This document shows positions 44,411 to 54,757 of a stretch of DNA of 64,000 bases, piece after piece. The DNA lies in contig OZ024870.1 of assembly GCA_964017185.1 (NCBI GenBank), forward strand, positions 30,279,621 through 30,343,620, written 5' to 3'. A program made the translations under genes and the position numbers. Source of the stretch: Rugalucina vietnamica (taxonomy: Eukaryota > Mollusca > Bivalvia > Lucinida > Lucinidae). The notes beneath the pieces were generated by a model. That model made no database searches and was not told the DNA's origin. It worked only from the letters and a program-made list of their open reading frames with translations. How positions within the stretch are numbered: position 1 is the first letter of the stretch; every line of letters starts with the position of its first letter.

Positions 44411-47400
44411 TTACTCCCACGGTCCCCAAAAACCACCCAGACGTTTTGGATCTGCCCTTGGATCACCTTTAGGGTACCGACATGTAACTGCAGTGGCCTG
44501 GTAGTCAGCCAGTTTCTTCAACATCATTTTAACAATTTCTGGCTTTTGATTAGATAAATCATCATGTTCATTTGGATCAGCTGTTATGTTGAATAACCAG
44601 ACATTTTTCTGTGGTTTCTGTATGTTTGTATCATCATAAATTGGAAATATTCCAGCATATGGCGGTGGTATCCAACTTCCATTACCTAAGAAGAAACAGG
44701 AATAAAAAATTAACAAATCATGATCATACAACATTTTCCCATCTTTATCAATATCGGTGCAATTATTTTTTCTACATACACTGTTAACCTCCATCAGGAA
44801 AACATGTCCGTGAAATAAATACCCCCTTATACCCCACTTTTATAGCAAACACACATGTGTGTTTGCTTTAGGATAACGTACGTAAGAAATTGAGAATAAA
44901 AAATCTACATACCTTACCGAACAAAACCGACGGTTAATAGGCGGCCATTAATGTTGGGCGCAGACATTTTTGTCGGCATGCGCAGACAATGTGTCGTTCA
45001 GATGTCGGGAAATTTGTACTTTCTTTTTCTTTTTTCGGCTGAACATTTTTCTTTGTCAAACATATTTCCATATATCCTATTTCAGATCATATTTGTTTCC
45101 AAAATGTAAAAATATAAGATAAATACACAATTTACAAATGCAGACGACGATGAAGATTGGTTTTTCGAAATTACACCGTTAAAATCCTCGTATTATAGCA
45201 AACCAGTCAACAAGGCAATATAAACGCTCGAAAAAACAAGCGTCTGCGAGGTGTACCTAAAGCAGGTAACCGGCGAAATTATCGAGACGTTTCGAACAGA
45301 CGGAAATTACGCCGTGAATAGCGTGCCTGTTTATTTTTGGGGGACAATATTTGAGGTTTGAAGGAACAGAAGGAAAACATTTAAGGGAGCTACCTACCTA
45401 GGTCTACCTAAAAACCTAACTAGGTCTACCTAACTACCAAGGTCTACCTGCCTACCAAGGTCTACCTACCTAACTAGGTCTACCAACCTAGGTCTACCTA
45501 CCTAGGTCTACTTTCCAAGGTCTACCTACCTAAGTCTACTAACCAAGGTTTATCTACCTGGGTCTACTTACCAAGGTTCCCTTTCCTAGGTTTACTTACC
45601 TATGTCTTAGTCTACCTATCTAGGTCTACCTTCCAAGGTCTACTTACCAAGGTCTCACTTCCGGGGTCTACTTACCAAGGTCTGTTTACCAAGGTCTACC
45701 TTCTATGGTCTACTTACCAAGTCTACTTACCAAGGTCTACCCACCTAGGTCGACTTACCAAAGTCTACCTACTAGGTCTATTAACAAATATCTACCTACC
45801 AAGGTCTACCTACCAAGGTCTACCTACCAAAACCTACATACTAAGTCTACTTCCAATGTCTACTAACCTATTTCTACCTACCAAGGTCTAACTATCTATG
45901 TCTGCTTACCAAGGTTTACTTACCTAGGTCTACCTACCTAGGTCTACTTACCAAGGTATACATACCTATCTATGTCTACTTACCAAAGTCTACTTACCTA
46001 GGTCTACCTACCTAGGTCTACTTCCCAAGGTCTACCTACCTAGGTCTACTTACCTGGGTCTACCTACTATGTCTACTTACCAAGGTCTACGTCCGGGGTC
46101 TACTTACCTAGGTCTACTTACCTAGGTCTAAGTACCAAGGTCTACTTACCAAGATCTACCTACCTAGGTTTACCTACAAGGTCTACTTACTCAGGTCTAC
46201 TAAAATGGATAGCTGGATACACTTATTGACAAAAAAATCCCAGCATACGGTTTTCCGTGTGTGTTTGCAGATAAGGCAGCGTGCCTTTATTTCATATTAT
46301 AGTAAAACTGGGGTATGCAGGGGTATACCTATTTTTCTTATTTTTGCTCCAAAACATAGCTTGTGGGTACTCGTTAGAACCGCCTCGGCGAGGCGGTTCT
46401 AACGTGTACCCACAATCTATGTTTTGAGCAAAAATAAGAAAAATATCAAAATTTTTCAGCTGAAAATTATCAATTTTTAAAGCTCAAAAAATCTCTGTTT
46501 ATTGCATGGGCAAGTTTTCGTAATGTATTGATCAAGGGTTTTGTTTCAGCATGCATTTCATTGTATCTATGGATCATTTTTTCATTATTAATTCTAATAG
46601 GCTGATAAAAGATCATATGAGCCGTGACACAAGAGAACGGGCCTTCAGGGTTTCCAACCAGGTCTGACACAAACCTGCCTGTACAGTCACAGAAAAAGGC
46701 TGGAATCTTGAAAGTCAGGATTTAACAAAGATCCATGTACAGAAAACAAAGGCGCTGATCAGTTGTGCAGAACTACTGCAAAGGAATGGTCAGTAACAAA
46801 TTATTGACAAATTACTGAGTTTAGACTTAAATCCATTTGAAAGAAAAAATACTTAAAATATTGTATAAATCTAATTAATGTCACTAAGTTTTTAGCTCAC
46901 CTGAGCCGAAGGCTCACAAGGTGAGCTTATAGTATGGTAGTCGAGCTGTCGTCCGTCCGTCCGTGCGTCCACACTTTCAATCTTGAATATCTCTGAGACT
47001 AGCTGGCCAATTGCAGTCAGATTTTACATGAAGTAGCATTGGGGTGGGGGATTGCCTGCCATAAGTTTTTAAGCAGATCGGATCGGAACTCTGGTTTCCA
47101 TTGCAACAGATAGCTCCCATTGAGTTAAAATGGGGAAAATGTTGTGGCCACTCTAGCAACTTCATTTTTGATTGGATCTTCTTCATTCTTGCAGGTATTA
47201 AGGACAAACATAACACCTCAAATGAGTTCGAATTTCGGCCAGGTTCGACCTCAGATTGCGGAATTAGCTGCCCTTGAGCGTTTGGAAAAATCTCCATAGA
47301 CTTATAATGGGAAAAATGTTGTGGCCACTCTAGCGCCTTTATTTTTCATTGGATCTTCTTCATTCTTGCAGGTAACAAGGACAACCATAATATCTCAGAT

Positions 47401-50400
47401 GGGTTCGAATCTCAGCCAGATCCGACCTCTGACTGTGGAGTTAGCTGCCCTTGAGTGTTTGAAAAATCATTATTTTGTGTTGTGGCCACTCTAGCGACTT
47501 CAATTTTGATCGGATCTTCTTCATACTTGGAAGTAACAAGGATAGCCATAACATCTCGGATGAATTCGCATTTCAGCCAGATTCAACCCTTGACTGCAGT
47601 TATCTGCCCTTGACTGTGTGAAAAATCAATATTTAGTGTTGTGGCCACTCTAGCGCCTTCATTTTTATTCGGATCTTCTTTATTCTTGGAAGTAACAAGG
47701 ACAGCCATAATATCTCGGATGGGTTCAAATTTCAGCCAGATTTGGTTTAAACAATATTTATTTTTCCATTAATACATATATATGTTACAAGCATATTATA
47801 TTGAGCATTTGGATTGGAAAGCAAGCTGCAATAGCTTATATATATCCTCTCCAAGAGATGTATAGCTACGTTTAAATGAAAACGCATGTCATGGATATCA
47901 CTTGACAATAAAGCGGTTTTGGATAAAATGCACCAATGATCAAAAGAAAAGAAAAAGTGTATGTTGCTCATCGAGGCCGCGTCACCAGATGACCCCCAAC
48001 AATCCCGCACCGCACCCACGTGATAGGCAAGGTTACAGTAAAGATCATGTTTAGGAAAAGCGCTTTGTTTGTTCAATGAATGTTTGAACTGCTTTGAAAA
48101 TATTTTGGTTTGCTTTGTCGTTTAAAAGTGGATCTCCGCTCAATAATGTTTTAATTGGCGTGTTTAAATAATTGCTAAGCACTTGATTTCGAACTGCAGT
48201 GTAGTTAAGACAGATTAAAAGGTAATGTTTTGTGGTTTCTATTGCCCCACAAGAACAAATTGCTGAGTCAGATTTGACCTCTGACCGTGGAGTTATATGC
48301 CCTTGAGTGTTTGAAAAATCATTATTTTGTGTTGTTGCCACTCTAGCGACTTCAATTTTGATCGGATCTTCTTCATACTTGGAAGTAACAAGGATAGCCA
48401 TAACATCTTGGATGAGTTCGATTTTCAGCCAGATTCAACCCTTGACTGCAGAGTTCTGCCCTTGACTGTGTGAAAAATCAATATTTAGTGTTGTGGCCAC
48501 TCTAGCGCCTTCATTCTTATTCGGATCTTCTTTATTCTTTGAAGTAACAAGGACATTCGTAACATCTCAGATGAGTTCGAATTTCGACCAGATCTGACCT
48601 CTGACCGCGGAGTTATCTGCCTATGAGTGTTTGAAAAATCAATATTTAGTGTTGTGGCCACTCTAGCGCTTTTAATTTTGATTGGAACTTCTTCATACTT
48701 GGAAGTAACAAGGATGACCATAGCATCTCAAATGAGCACGAATTTCAGCCAGATCGGACCCTTGACTGCAGAGTTATCTGCCCTTGACGGTGTGAAAAAT
48801 CAATATTTAGTGTTGTGGCCACTCTAGCGCCTTCATTTTTATTCGGATCTTCTTTATTCTTGAAAGTAACAAGGACATCCATAACATCTCGAATGAGTAC
48901 GAATTTCGACCAGATCCGACCTCTGACTGCAGAGTTATCTGCCCTTGACTGAGTGTTTGAAAAATCTATATTTTGTGTTGTGGCTACTCTAGCATCTTTG
49001 TTTTTCAGTGGATCTTCTTCATTCTTGCAGGTAACAAGGATAACTACAATATCTCGGATGAGTTTGAATTTCGACCAGATCCGACCTCTGACTGCAGAGT
49101 TATCTGCCCTAGAGTGTTTGAAAAATCAATATTTTGTGTTGTGGCCACTCTCACCGTGTCCATTCGAAACGCATGAAAAGAGGTCGTAACGCATGATCGG
49201 CGGCATTTTCACGTATGATTGCGGTAGTTTCCTTCGGATTCGCCGCCATTTTTGGAGGAAACTTTAGCGGTAAGTTTTTACAAACTTTTATTTGAATTAT
49301 TTAAATAGACCTTTCCAACGAACGATCTAGCCTATCCGGATCTACATACATGCCTCTAATTGCCGAGTGTTCTACTGATGCATAGGCTTCGATAGGACTC
49401 GCAAACATTCGAGGAGATTATTGTTTTGCAAGTTCGGCCATACACGAAAATAACATTCGCCCAAAAACGTTTCGTACTTTTCTCATTTTCTTCAAAGGTT
49501 GGATGATTTTGCTTTTTGACATCACACTTTAACTTAAGAAGCCAATTTCTCATGATTTTTTCCCGAACAACCACGGGTTAAAACAAAATACGTCAAAATT
49601 AAAGTAACGCACGATAATACGGCAACCTGGTCTTTCGAACTTTGCAAGTATTTACAATGAATAACATATTTTAAGGGGTAAAAGCAAGCCAAACGCTCAT
49701 TTGTCTCCAGTTTACACGTTTGGTGCTCGTCAATTGTACAAAGCTGAATCCTTGCTGTAAAACAGTAATTTGCTGACCATGTTGCTCGGTAGCTCTGTTG
49801 GCATAGCTATCAAAGAAGCAGAAGAAGAATGTGGCCCGACCAGGGCACGAACCAAGGGTCTCTCTCTTACCGTTTGAGCATATAGTTAGTCCATTACTAT
49901 GAGACTGTCAGTAATAAATTACAGAGAGATTAAATCAAATATATGGACAAACCTCCTCCCTTTCTACAATTTACCTATATTCTGATGTTGACCGAGTCAT
50001 ATAAATTACTGGAATGACCCCGAGTGGGTACTCTGACATTTTCGCCATCTCTATACATAGGCATGGCCTATTTGTTTTTGAGTCAACATTTCGAATTTCG
50101 GTATTTTTGGGGTTTTCAGAAAAAATGGCTATCTTGGGGGTAGGGAGATTTAAATGGATACTTTGTTGCCCATTGTTTATTTTTTTTTATTTTTTTTGGG
50201 GGGGGGGGGGGGGTGGGGGGTGGGGGTTGCCACAGACTGAAACTTGTCAGGGTTGGCTTTCATTTGGTAACCACTCAACGAGTCTCCCACTCTCCCTTTC
50301 CAGTACTTCAACGAGGGTGGCAAAGATCGGGTGTGAATATGACAAGGTGTTATCGTCTGCATAGTTAAAAAGTTTTCCCTCTTTTATAAAATAGAATATA

Positions 50401-53400
50401 TCATTTAAAAAGATGTTAAAAAGTACATGTAGAGGGCCAAGTATAGATCCCTGTGGGACACCCTTAGCTATATTCTGAAAGGTGCTACTATGGTTTCCTA
50501 TCTGTACACATTGTTTTCCGTCAGACAGGTAGCTACTTATGAGATTAACTGAGTTTTGTGAAAGACCATACGCCGTCAGCTTATCCCTGATTAGGGATGG
50601 AGGTAGGCAGTCAAATGCCTTGGACAGATCCATGAGGATAGCCGCCACATGGTCACCTCTGTCCAATGCACTACGCCATTCCTCACAGATTGACAATAGC
50701 ACGGACTGACAACTGTAACCTTTCCTAAAAGCTGACAGGTATGGGTTAAATAAATTTTCAAAATATTTACTGAGCTGTTCTTCCAATGATCTTTCAAAAA
50801 TTTTGGAAACAGTCGGTAAAATACTAACAGGCCTATAATTCTGGCAGTCTAAAGGGTCTTTCTTTTTATAAATTGGGGTAACCCTAGCATATTTAAGGGG
50901 ATTTGGAAATTCGCATTCTTGGATCATGCGATTTACAAAAGTTGTTATGGGGTGTACAATCACTGGTTTTTGTCAGATGTAGTATTTTTGAAGAGATACC
51001 ACCAAGTCCAGTGGCCTTCCTCAATCCAATCCTATCCAAGTATTTAGTCACCTTTGCCTGACTCACAGGCAAGAAGTCAAACTTCTACTCTGGGAGGGGA
51101 ACATTTGCCCTAATTGCCTGAATACTTGGGTGGTCTTCAGGGGGAAGGCAGACTGAGTCATTTCCGATGTCTTTGGCAACATTTACAAAAAATGTGTTGA
51201 AATTATCGCATATTTCAGAGGTATCAGTGATATTTTTGAATTTTCAGAAATTGTGATTTTTCATCACTATTACTACCTTTATTTGATAAAAAAAGGCCGG
51301 ATGGTTGGCCAGAAGTCCTTGGACTTCGGCCCCCACCGCATCTTTCCGAGAAATATAATTTGATTGAGTCTCTTTTTAATTTAGTAACATAATTTCTCTG
51401 TTTTGTATATTTGTTCCAATTTTTGTCATTTTTTACATTTAGGTACTTTCGCCATAATGATTTTTTTATGGTTTATAGCCTTGCGAAGTTCACTATTCAT
51501 AAAGGGGGCATTGTTTTTCCTTTTAAGTTTTTGCTTGATAGGGATGTGCTCATCCAGGATCTCTTTTGTGAGCCTTTCATGCGCCCAGTACGCCTCACTG
51601 ATGTCATCAAAGACATGTGGCACATGGAAAGGCACCCTGCCGAGATCCTGCAGAAGCCCATCCGTATCCAAATTTTTGAAGCATCTATAATTTAGTTTAG
51701 TCCGGGGGAAAGTTGTATGATTTCCTCTTAGTACTGTAAAAACCATATTATGCCAGTCACTGAGCCCAGTGTCACACTGGTCAGATTTCATAAACTGCTT
51801 TGAATTGTTTGTTAAGATGACGTCTACCAAAGAAGGCTTAGAGTCTTTCATAAAGCAGCTCGGTTTCTGAATAAGGTTTTGTAGACTGAAAATGTCACAC
51901 ATATCTCTGAGTGGTCTACCTTTTGTCGGGTCCATTAGGTCACGAGAGATCTGCCCGAGCCTTTCCTGATCTTTGACTATTCTGCTATTGATGATGGTTG
52001 ACACATGATCATACACTTAATAGCGATGTGAGATTGCGAGCATCTCTTGGAAAAGCTTAACTTTTGTTGAATATACATTGTGCAAAGATGATTGAGCGTA
52101 TATGCGGCGTGACTATTTATGCAATGCGCTCTAGACCAGGGGTCCATAACCAACTCGCACATGCACCTGGCACATGAACACACTATGTTAATATGACCTA
52201 TGTTTATCTCATCAAGATTGACACAGAGATTGACGAAAAAGAGGACAAACAAAATTTACGCGCATGCCTCTTACAAAGATTGGCTTTTGTTCTATTGGCT
52301 ACCGACCTCAGACCTTGCTGCCCTCATAGTCCAGAAGCACATGATACGGTATTTTATTTAAGATTTAACTATGGAATGTTAATTAATGTTACAATAAATA
52401 AGACGTCGCACAGAGTCAACATTCATAAATTGTTGAAGCCCTTTTATATGCTGTTTATGGACAAGGGATGGAATGCAACTTCAGTAAGATATTACACCTG
52501 GAAATGAAGTAACCCGAACCTTACTTCAAACTACAACGGGACTTGACAACAAATGAGCATTTGGCTTGCTTTTACCCCTTAAAATATGTTATTCATTGTA
52601 AATACTTGCAAAGTTCGAAAGACCAGGTTGCCGTATTATCGTGCGTTACTTTAATTTTGACGTATTTTGTTTTAACCCGTGGTTGTTCGGGAAAAAATCA
52701 TGAGAAATTGGCTTCTTAAGTTAAAGTGTGATGTCAAAAAGCAAAATCATCCAACAGTTAGTCAAAACTTTGAAGAAAATGAGAAAAGTACGAAACGTTT
52801 TTGGGCGAATGTTATTTTCGTGTATGGCCGAACTTGCAAAACAATAATCTCCTCGAATGTTTGCGAGTCCTATCGAAGCCTATGCATCAGTAGAACACTC
52901 GGCAATTAGAGGCATGTATGTAGATCCGGATAGGCTAGATCGTTCGTTGGAAAGGTCTATTTAAATAATTCAAATAAAAGTTTGTAAAAACTTACCGCTA
53001 AAGTTTATCCAAAAATGGCGGCGAATCCGAAGGAAACTACCGCAATCATACGTGAAAATGCCGCCGATCATGCGTTACGACCTCTTTTCATGCGTTTCGA
53101 ATGGACACGGTGACTCTAGCATCTTTGTTTTTCAGTGTATCTTCTTCATTCTTGCAGGTAACAAGAATAACTACAATATCTCGGATGAGTTCCAATTTCG
53201 GCCAGATCTGACCTCTGACAGCGGAGTTGGCTGCCTTTTAGTGTTTGAAAAATCAATATTTTGTATTGTGGCCACTCTAGCGCTTTCACTTTTGATCGGA
53301 TCTTCTTCATTCTTGGAAGAAACAAGGATAACCATAACATCTTGGATGAGTTCAAATTTGAGCCAGATTCGACCCTGTACTGCGGAGTTAGCTGCCCTTG

Positions 53401-53954
53401 AATGTTTGAAAAATCAATTTTAAGTGTTGTGGCCACTCCAGCATCTTCAATTTTGATCAGATATAAGAGCGATCGTTGCCCTTGGGCTACTTGTTGTATA
53501 TGCAATATACATTTAATCTTTCCAGTACATCTGAAAACAAAAATCTAATTGTCATTTAAGCCGCATTATGAGAAAACCAACTATCTGCATAGACGAAAAC
53601 AAAGACGCAGATCAGCTTCGCGGTAACCGCGAAGCTGATCAGCGCCTTTCTTTTCGCTACACGGATGGTAAAATTGCTCTACTTTCTAAACTCAAAATTT
53701 CAAGCTTCTAGCCATCTTATGTGCTCGTATAGCTTGGTTTGTGTCTAACATGTTCGGAAACCACATTGTTGGTTTTCCCGCGAGGCAGCTCATTTATCTG
53801 ACCTGGATTGCCTGTGATAATTTTCCAGTCTCCACTCCGCAGAGCAGCTCGTTGTGTTGTATCAAATGTAACATTAGGCAAAGGTGTTCCAGCAGGTTTA
53901 AACAAGGGATCTATGTTGTGGAGAATGTCTTTGCGAGGACTTCCTGATTTCATG
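44411..53954 (-). CDS. Arylsulfatase B/I/J-like sulfatase, last two exons (5' exons outside or not found)
   Basis: The penultimate exon is 53954-53803 (acceptor TTTTTTGTGCAG, donor CCAG|GTCAGA). It encodes SGSPRKDILHNIDPLFKPAG and the segment ending GDWKIITGNPG. The last exon is 44685-44411 (acceptor TTTCTTCTTAG). It encodes NGSWIPPPYAG, VWLFNITADPNEHDDLS and a C-terminus GGFWGPWE followed by TAA. The split glycine codon (G|GT) joins the exons in phase. The SPR..LLHNIDP, G-W-K-L-TG-PG, WLF(N/D)I..DP-E--DLS and G-WGPW elements are those of the C-terminal subdomain of animal arylsulfatase B and its paralogues I and J. These are lysosomal or secreted enzymes that remove sulfate esters from glycosaminoglycans or related substrates. 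The catalytic formylglycine Cys (CxPSR) lies in exons not in this window. The intron is about 9.1 kb and nearly all mobile DNA. Which paralogue it is cannot be decided from the C-terminus alone. Confidence 0.88.
44846..46297. mobile_element. 1.45-kb insert of unknown type containing a minisatellite
   Basis: The left end is CAAACACACATGTGTGTTTG, a small palindrome. The right end carries CGTGTGTGTTTGCAGATAAG. The ends are not clearly inverted. 44880-45380 is CG-richer and contains an interrupted frame on the plus strand with one TAA that I could not assign. The rest is the minisatellite listed separately. Confidence 0.5.
45390..46200 (+). repeat. 14-bp minisatellite, about 55-60 units
   Basis: The unit is AGGTCTACYTACCW (for example AGGTCTACCTACCT or AGGTCTACTTACCA), with occasional deletions and substitutions such as AGGTCTCACTTCCGG. 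The array runs about 810 bp with no coding significance. AGGT at each unit start also makes donor-like GT and AG dinucleotides abundant inside the sulfatase intron. Confidence 0.9.
46619..46795. repeat. Family A hairpin MITE, copy 12 (truncated)
   Basis: Begins GAGCCGTGACACAAGAGAAC, with the family body (ACCAGGTCTGACACAAACC, GTACAGTCACAGAAAAAGGC). It breaks off after AAAACAAAGGCGCTGATCAG TTGTGCAG, so the right half and end are missing. Confidence 0.8.
47745..48268 (-). pseudogene. 5'-truncated LINE (C-terminal end only) with 8-bp TSD
   Basis: CAGATTTG occurs at 47737-47744 and 48269-48276, flanking the insert and lying in the family C unit (CCAGATTTGACC). The minus strand encodes ICSCGAIETTKHYLLICLNY, a CxCG-(x)n-HYLLxC zinc-knuckle-like C-terminus of non-LTR retrotransposon polyproteins, then TLLSGDPLL and AVQTFIEQTKRFS followed by a stop, and a 3'UTR of about 300 bp. 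Only the last 70 or so codons remain, so it is a dead-on-arrival copy. Confidence 0.85.
49790..49905 (-). repeat. tRNA-like SINE fragment
   Basis: On the minus strand GCTCAAACGGTAAGAGAGAG and CCTTGGTTCGTGCCCTGGTC give an A/B-box-like pair with shortened spacing. The body GCCACATTCTTCTTCTGC does not match the other SINEs. Confidence 0.45.
50226..52016 (-). pseudogene. LINE endonuclease and reverse-transcriptase remnant inside the long-TIR element
   Basis: 52016-51426 encodes the end of a LINE endonuclease (PLRDMCDIFSLQNLI, SLVDVILTNN and the terminal SDWHN motif) and the linker. 51425-50964 is disrupted but contains KATGLGGIS-like linker text. 50963-50247 encodes RT motifs: VTPIYKKKDPLDCQNYRPVS, SILPTVSKIFE, LMDLSKAFDCL, KGVPQGSILGPL and the catalytic NYADDNTLSY. 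The frame shifts near 50250 (NPDKFQ continues in another frame), and sequence homology ends at the G-rich tract (50197-50225). It is truncated at both ends and broken by at least two frame disruptions. Confidence 0.85.
53558..53791. repeat. Family A hairpin MITE, copy 13, 10 bp inside the sulfatase intron
   Basis: Begins AGCCGCATTATGAGAAAAC and ends GTTTTCCCGCGAGGCAGCTC. The hairpin is perfect (GATCAGCTTCGCGGTAACCGCGAAGCTGATC type). On the sulfatase strand it begins about 10 bases after the GT of the 5' splice site at 53802. Confidence 0.9.
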
Positions 53955-54108
53955 CTGCACAAAAAACAAATTTTAAATATAAGTGTGCTAAATAAAATTT
54001 ATTTTGAATGCTTACAGTTGATTTTCCACACCATTCTTACTGTATTATTCATTATTTTTAATTTAAGCATTACAATTTCAAACCATAGCAATCAAGTGCA
54101 ACTTAAGT

Positions 54109-54235
54109 CCAATTCGCATGCGCCAAAAATACACACGTGTAAATATACTCCGGTGTGCAAATTTTACTCGGGGTAAGTAAATGGTGCATGCGAACGCAAA
54201 TACACACCGGAGTATATTTACATATGGGTATAGTC
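54109..54235. repeat. Hairpin element with GTAAATATACTCCGGTGTG arms
   Basis: GTAAATATACTCCGGTGTG at 54138-54156 is mirrored by CACACCGGAGTATATTTAC at 54203-54221. Outer words AATTCGCATGCGCC and GGTGCATGCGAACG are also related, suggesting nested inversion. Loop about 45 bp. 54236-54700 to the right holds nothing that I can name. Confidence 0.7.
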
Positions 54236-54706
54236 TGATTTTTTTCAATGTGCAGGGCGGAGCCTGTCAATTTTTGATTGACAATGACAAAGTTGACCAT
54301 TACATTTAAAAATAGGTAGTTCTCACTTGGACTGTTACTTTGACCCACTTGTTATTGTTGAACCAATCAGTGTCAAAATAAACCTCATGCACTGAAAATG
54401 ATGGGTAAACACACACTGTCATAGAAAAAAAATATTCTGTACTACATGACTGTATTTATGTATGACAATATTGAAAATTCCCTTAGTAAATGCCTGGTAA
54501 ACATTCTTGTTGTATGACTCTCTGTTTTTCGTTTCAAGTTTAAAACTTTAATTCTGATACTATTAAATATCAAAAGATGCAGGCTTACTTTAAATTACTA
54601 ATTTACTAATGAGTAATGAAGGCGGCAGAAAAAAGTGCAATAACCAATAACTACACTACGGATCTGTAAAGTGCTACTGACAGCTAAGTTAGCAGCGATT
54701 CTGTTG

Positions 54707-54718
54707 CAGCAGCAGCAG

Positions 54719-54757
<39 letters not shown>
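54707..54757 (+). repeat. CAG trinucleotide plus poly(A) tract
   Basis: CAGCAGCAGCAGCAGCA followed by about 36 A bases. Low-complexity; possibly a retrocopy tail. Confidence 0.85.

Larger units (their letters stand above)
44792..46525. repeat. Family B hairpin MITE, copy 7, split by a minisatellite-bearing insert
   Basis: The left part 44792-44845 (CATCAGGAAAACATGTCCG to TATAG) and the right part 46298-46525 (TATAG, AAACTGGGGTATGCAGGGG, full hairpin, to GCAAGTTTTCGTAATG) would be contiguous without the insert. TATAG is present on both sides of the insert, a plausible 5-bp target duplication. The left part starts about 107 bp inside the sulfatase intron, upstream of the last exon. Confidence 0.8.
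49152..53112. mobile_element. 3.96-kb long-TIR element with perfect 5-bp TSD
   Basis: The left end CACCGTGTCCATTCGAAACG is exactly mirrored at the right (CGTTTCGAATGGACACGGTG when read inward on the minus strand). The duplication ACTCT lies at 49147-49151 and 53113-53117. Removing the element and one ACTCT rebuilds an uninterrupted family C unit (GGCCACTCTAGCATC). The inverted arms are about 555 bp (49152-49706) and 563 bp (52550-53112) and nearly identical apart from a 13-bp indel (TTTTGACTAACTG), so the insertion is young. The interior (49.7-52.5 kb) contains a decayed LINE and no transposase I can recognise. Superfamily undetermined. Confidence 0.9.
46893..53475 (+). repeat. Family C element 5: array of about 13 units of 160 bp, interrupted twice
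   Basis: Starts TAGCTCACCTGAGCCGAAGG, with the usual GTCCGTCCGTCC tract. The internal units differ from elements 1-4: about 160 bp each, beginning GTTGTGGCCACTCTAGCGCC and containing GGATCTTCTTCATTCTTG, GTAACAAGGA and CCAGATCCGACCTCTGACTG. Units start near 47139, 47310, 47478, 47638, 48331, 48491, 48651, 48817, 48978, 49139, 53266 and 53425. A LINE fragment separates the fourth from the fifth and a 3.96-kb element splits the unit starting at 49139. The usual GGACCATTGGTCC end is not seen; the array fades out near 53475. The frames with a repeated FEKSIFCVVATLA peptide are translations of the units. Confidence 0.85.

Noticed and set aside
45120..45362. Plus-strand frame with one TAA (about 80 codons) in the CG-richer part of the minisatellite-bearing insert
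   Set aside because: Reading through shows acidic then ordinary composition, but there is a stop in the middle, no start context, no splice support and no recognisable domain. Not enough to call a pseudogene.
47139..49190. Repeated frames with the peptide FEKSIFCVVATLA that look like a repeat protein
   Set aside because: They arise from translating the 160-bp tandem units; frames break between units and occur on both strands.
50160..50226. Possible G-quadruplex or zinc-finger-like Gly-rich coding at the T/G run
   Set aside because: It is a homopolymeric T then G tract at the broken end of a LINE, and the Gly-rich frame is an artefact of the run.
49152..53112. Treating the internal LINE as the element's own transposition gene
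   Set aside because: The LINE is truncated at both ends and frame-broken, and LINEs do not use long TIRs. It is better explained as a passenger insertion.
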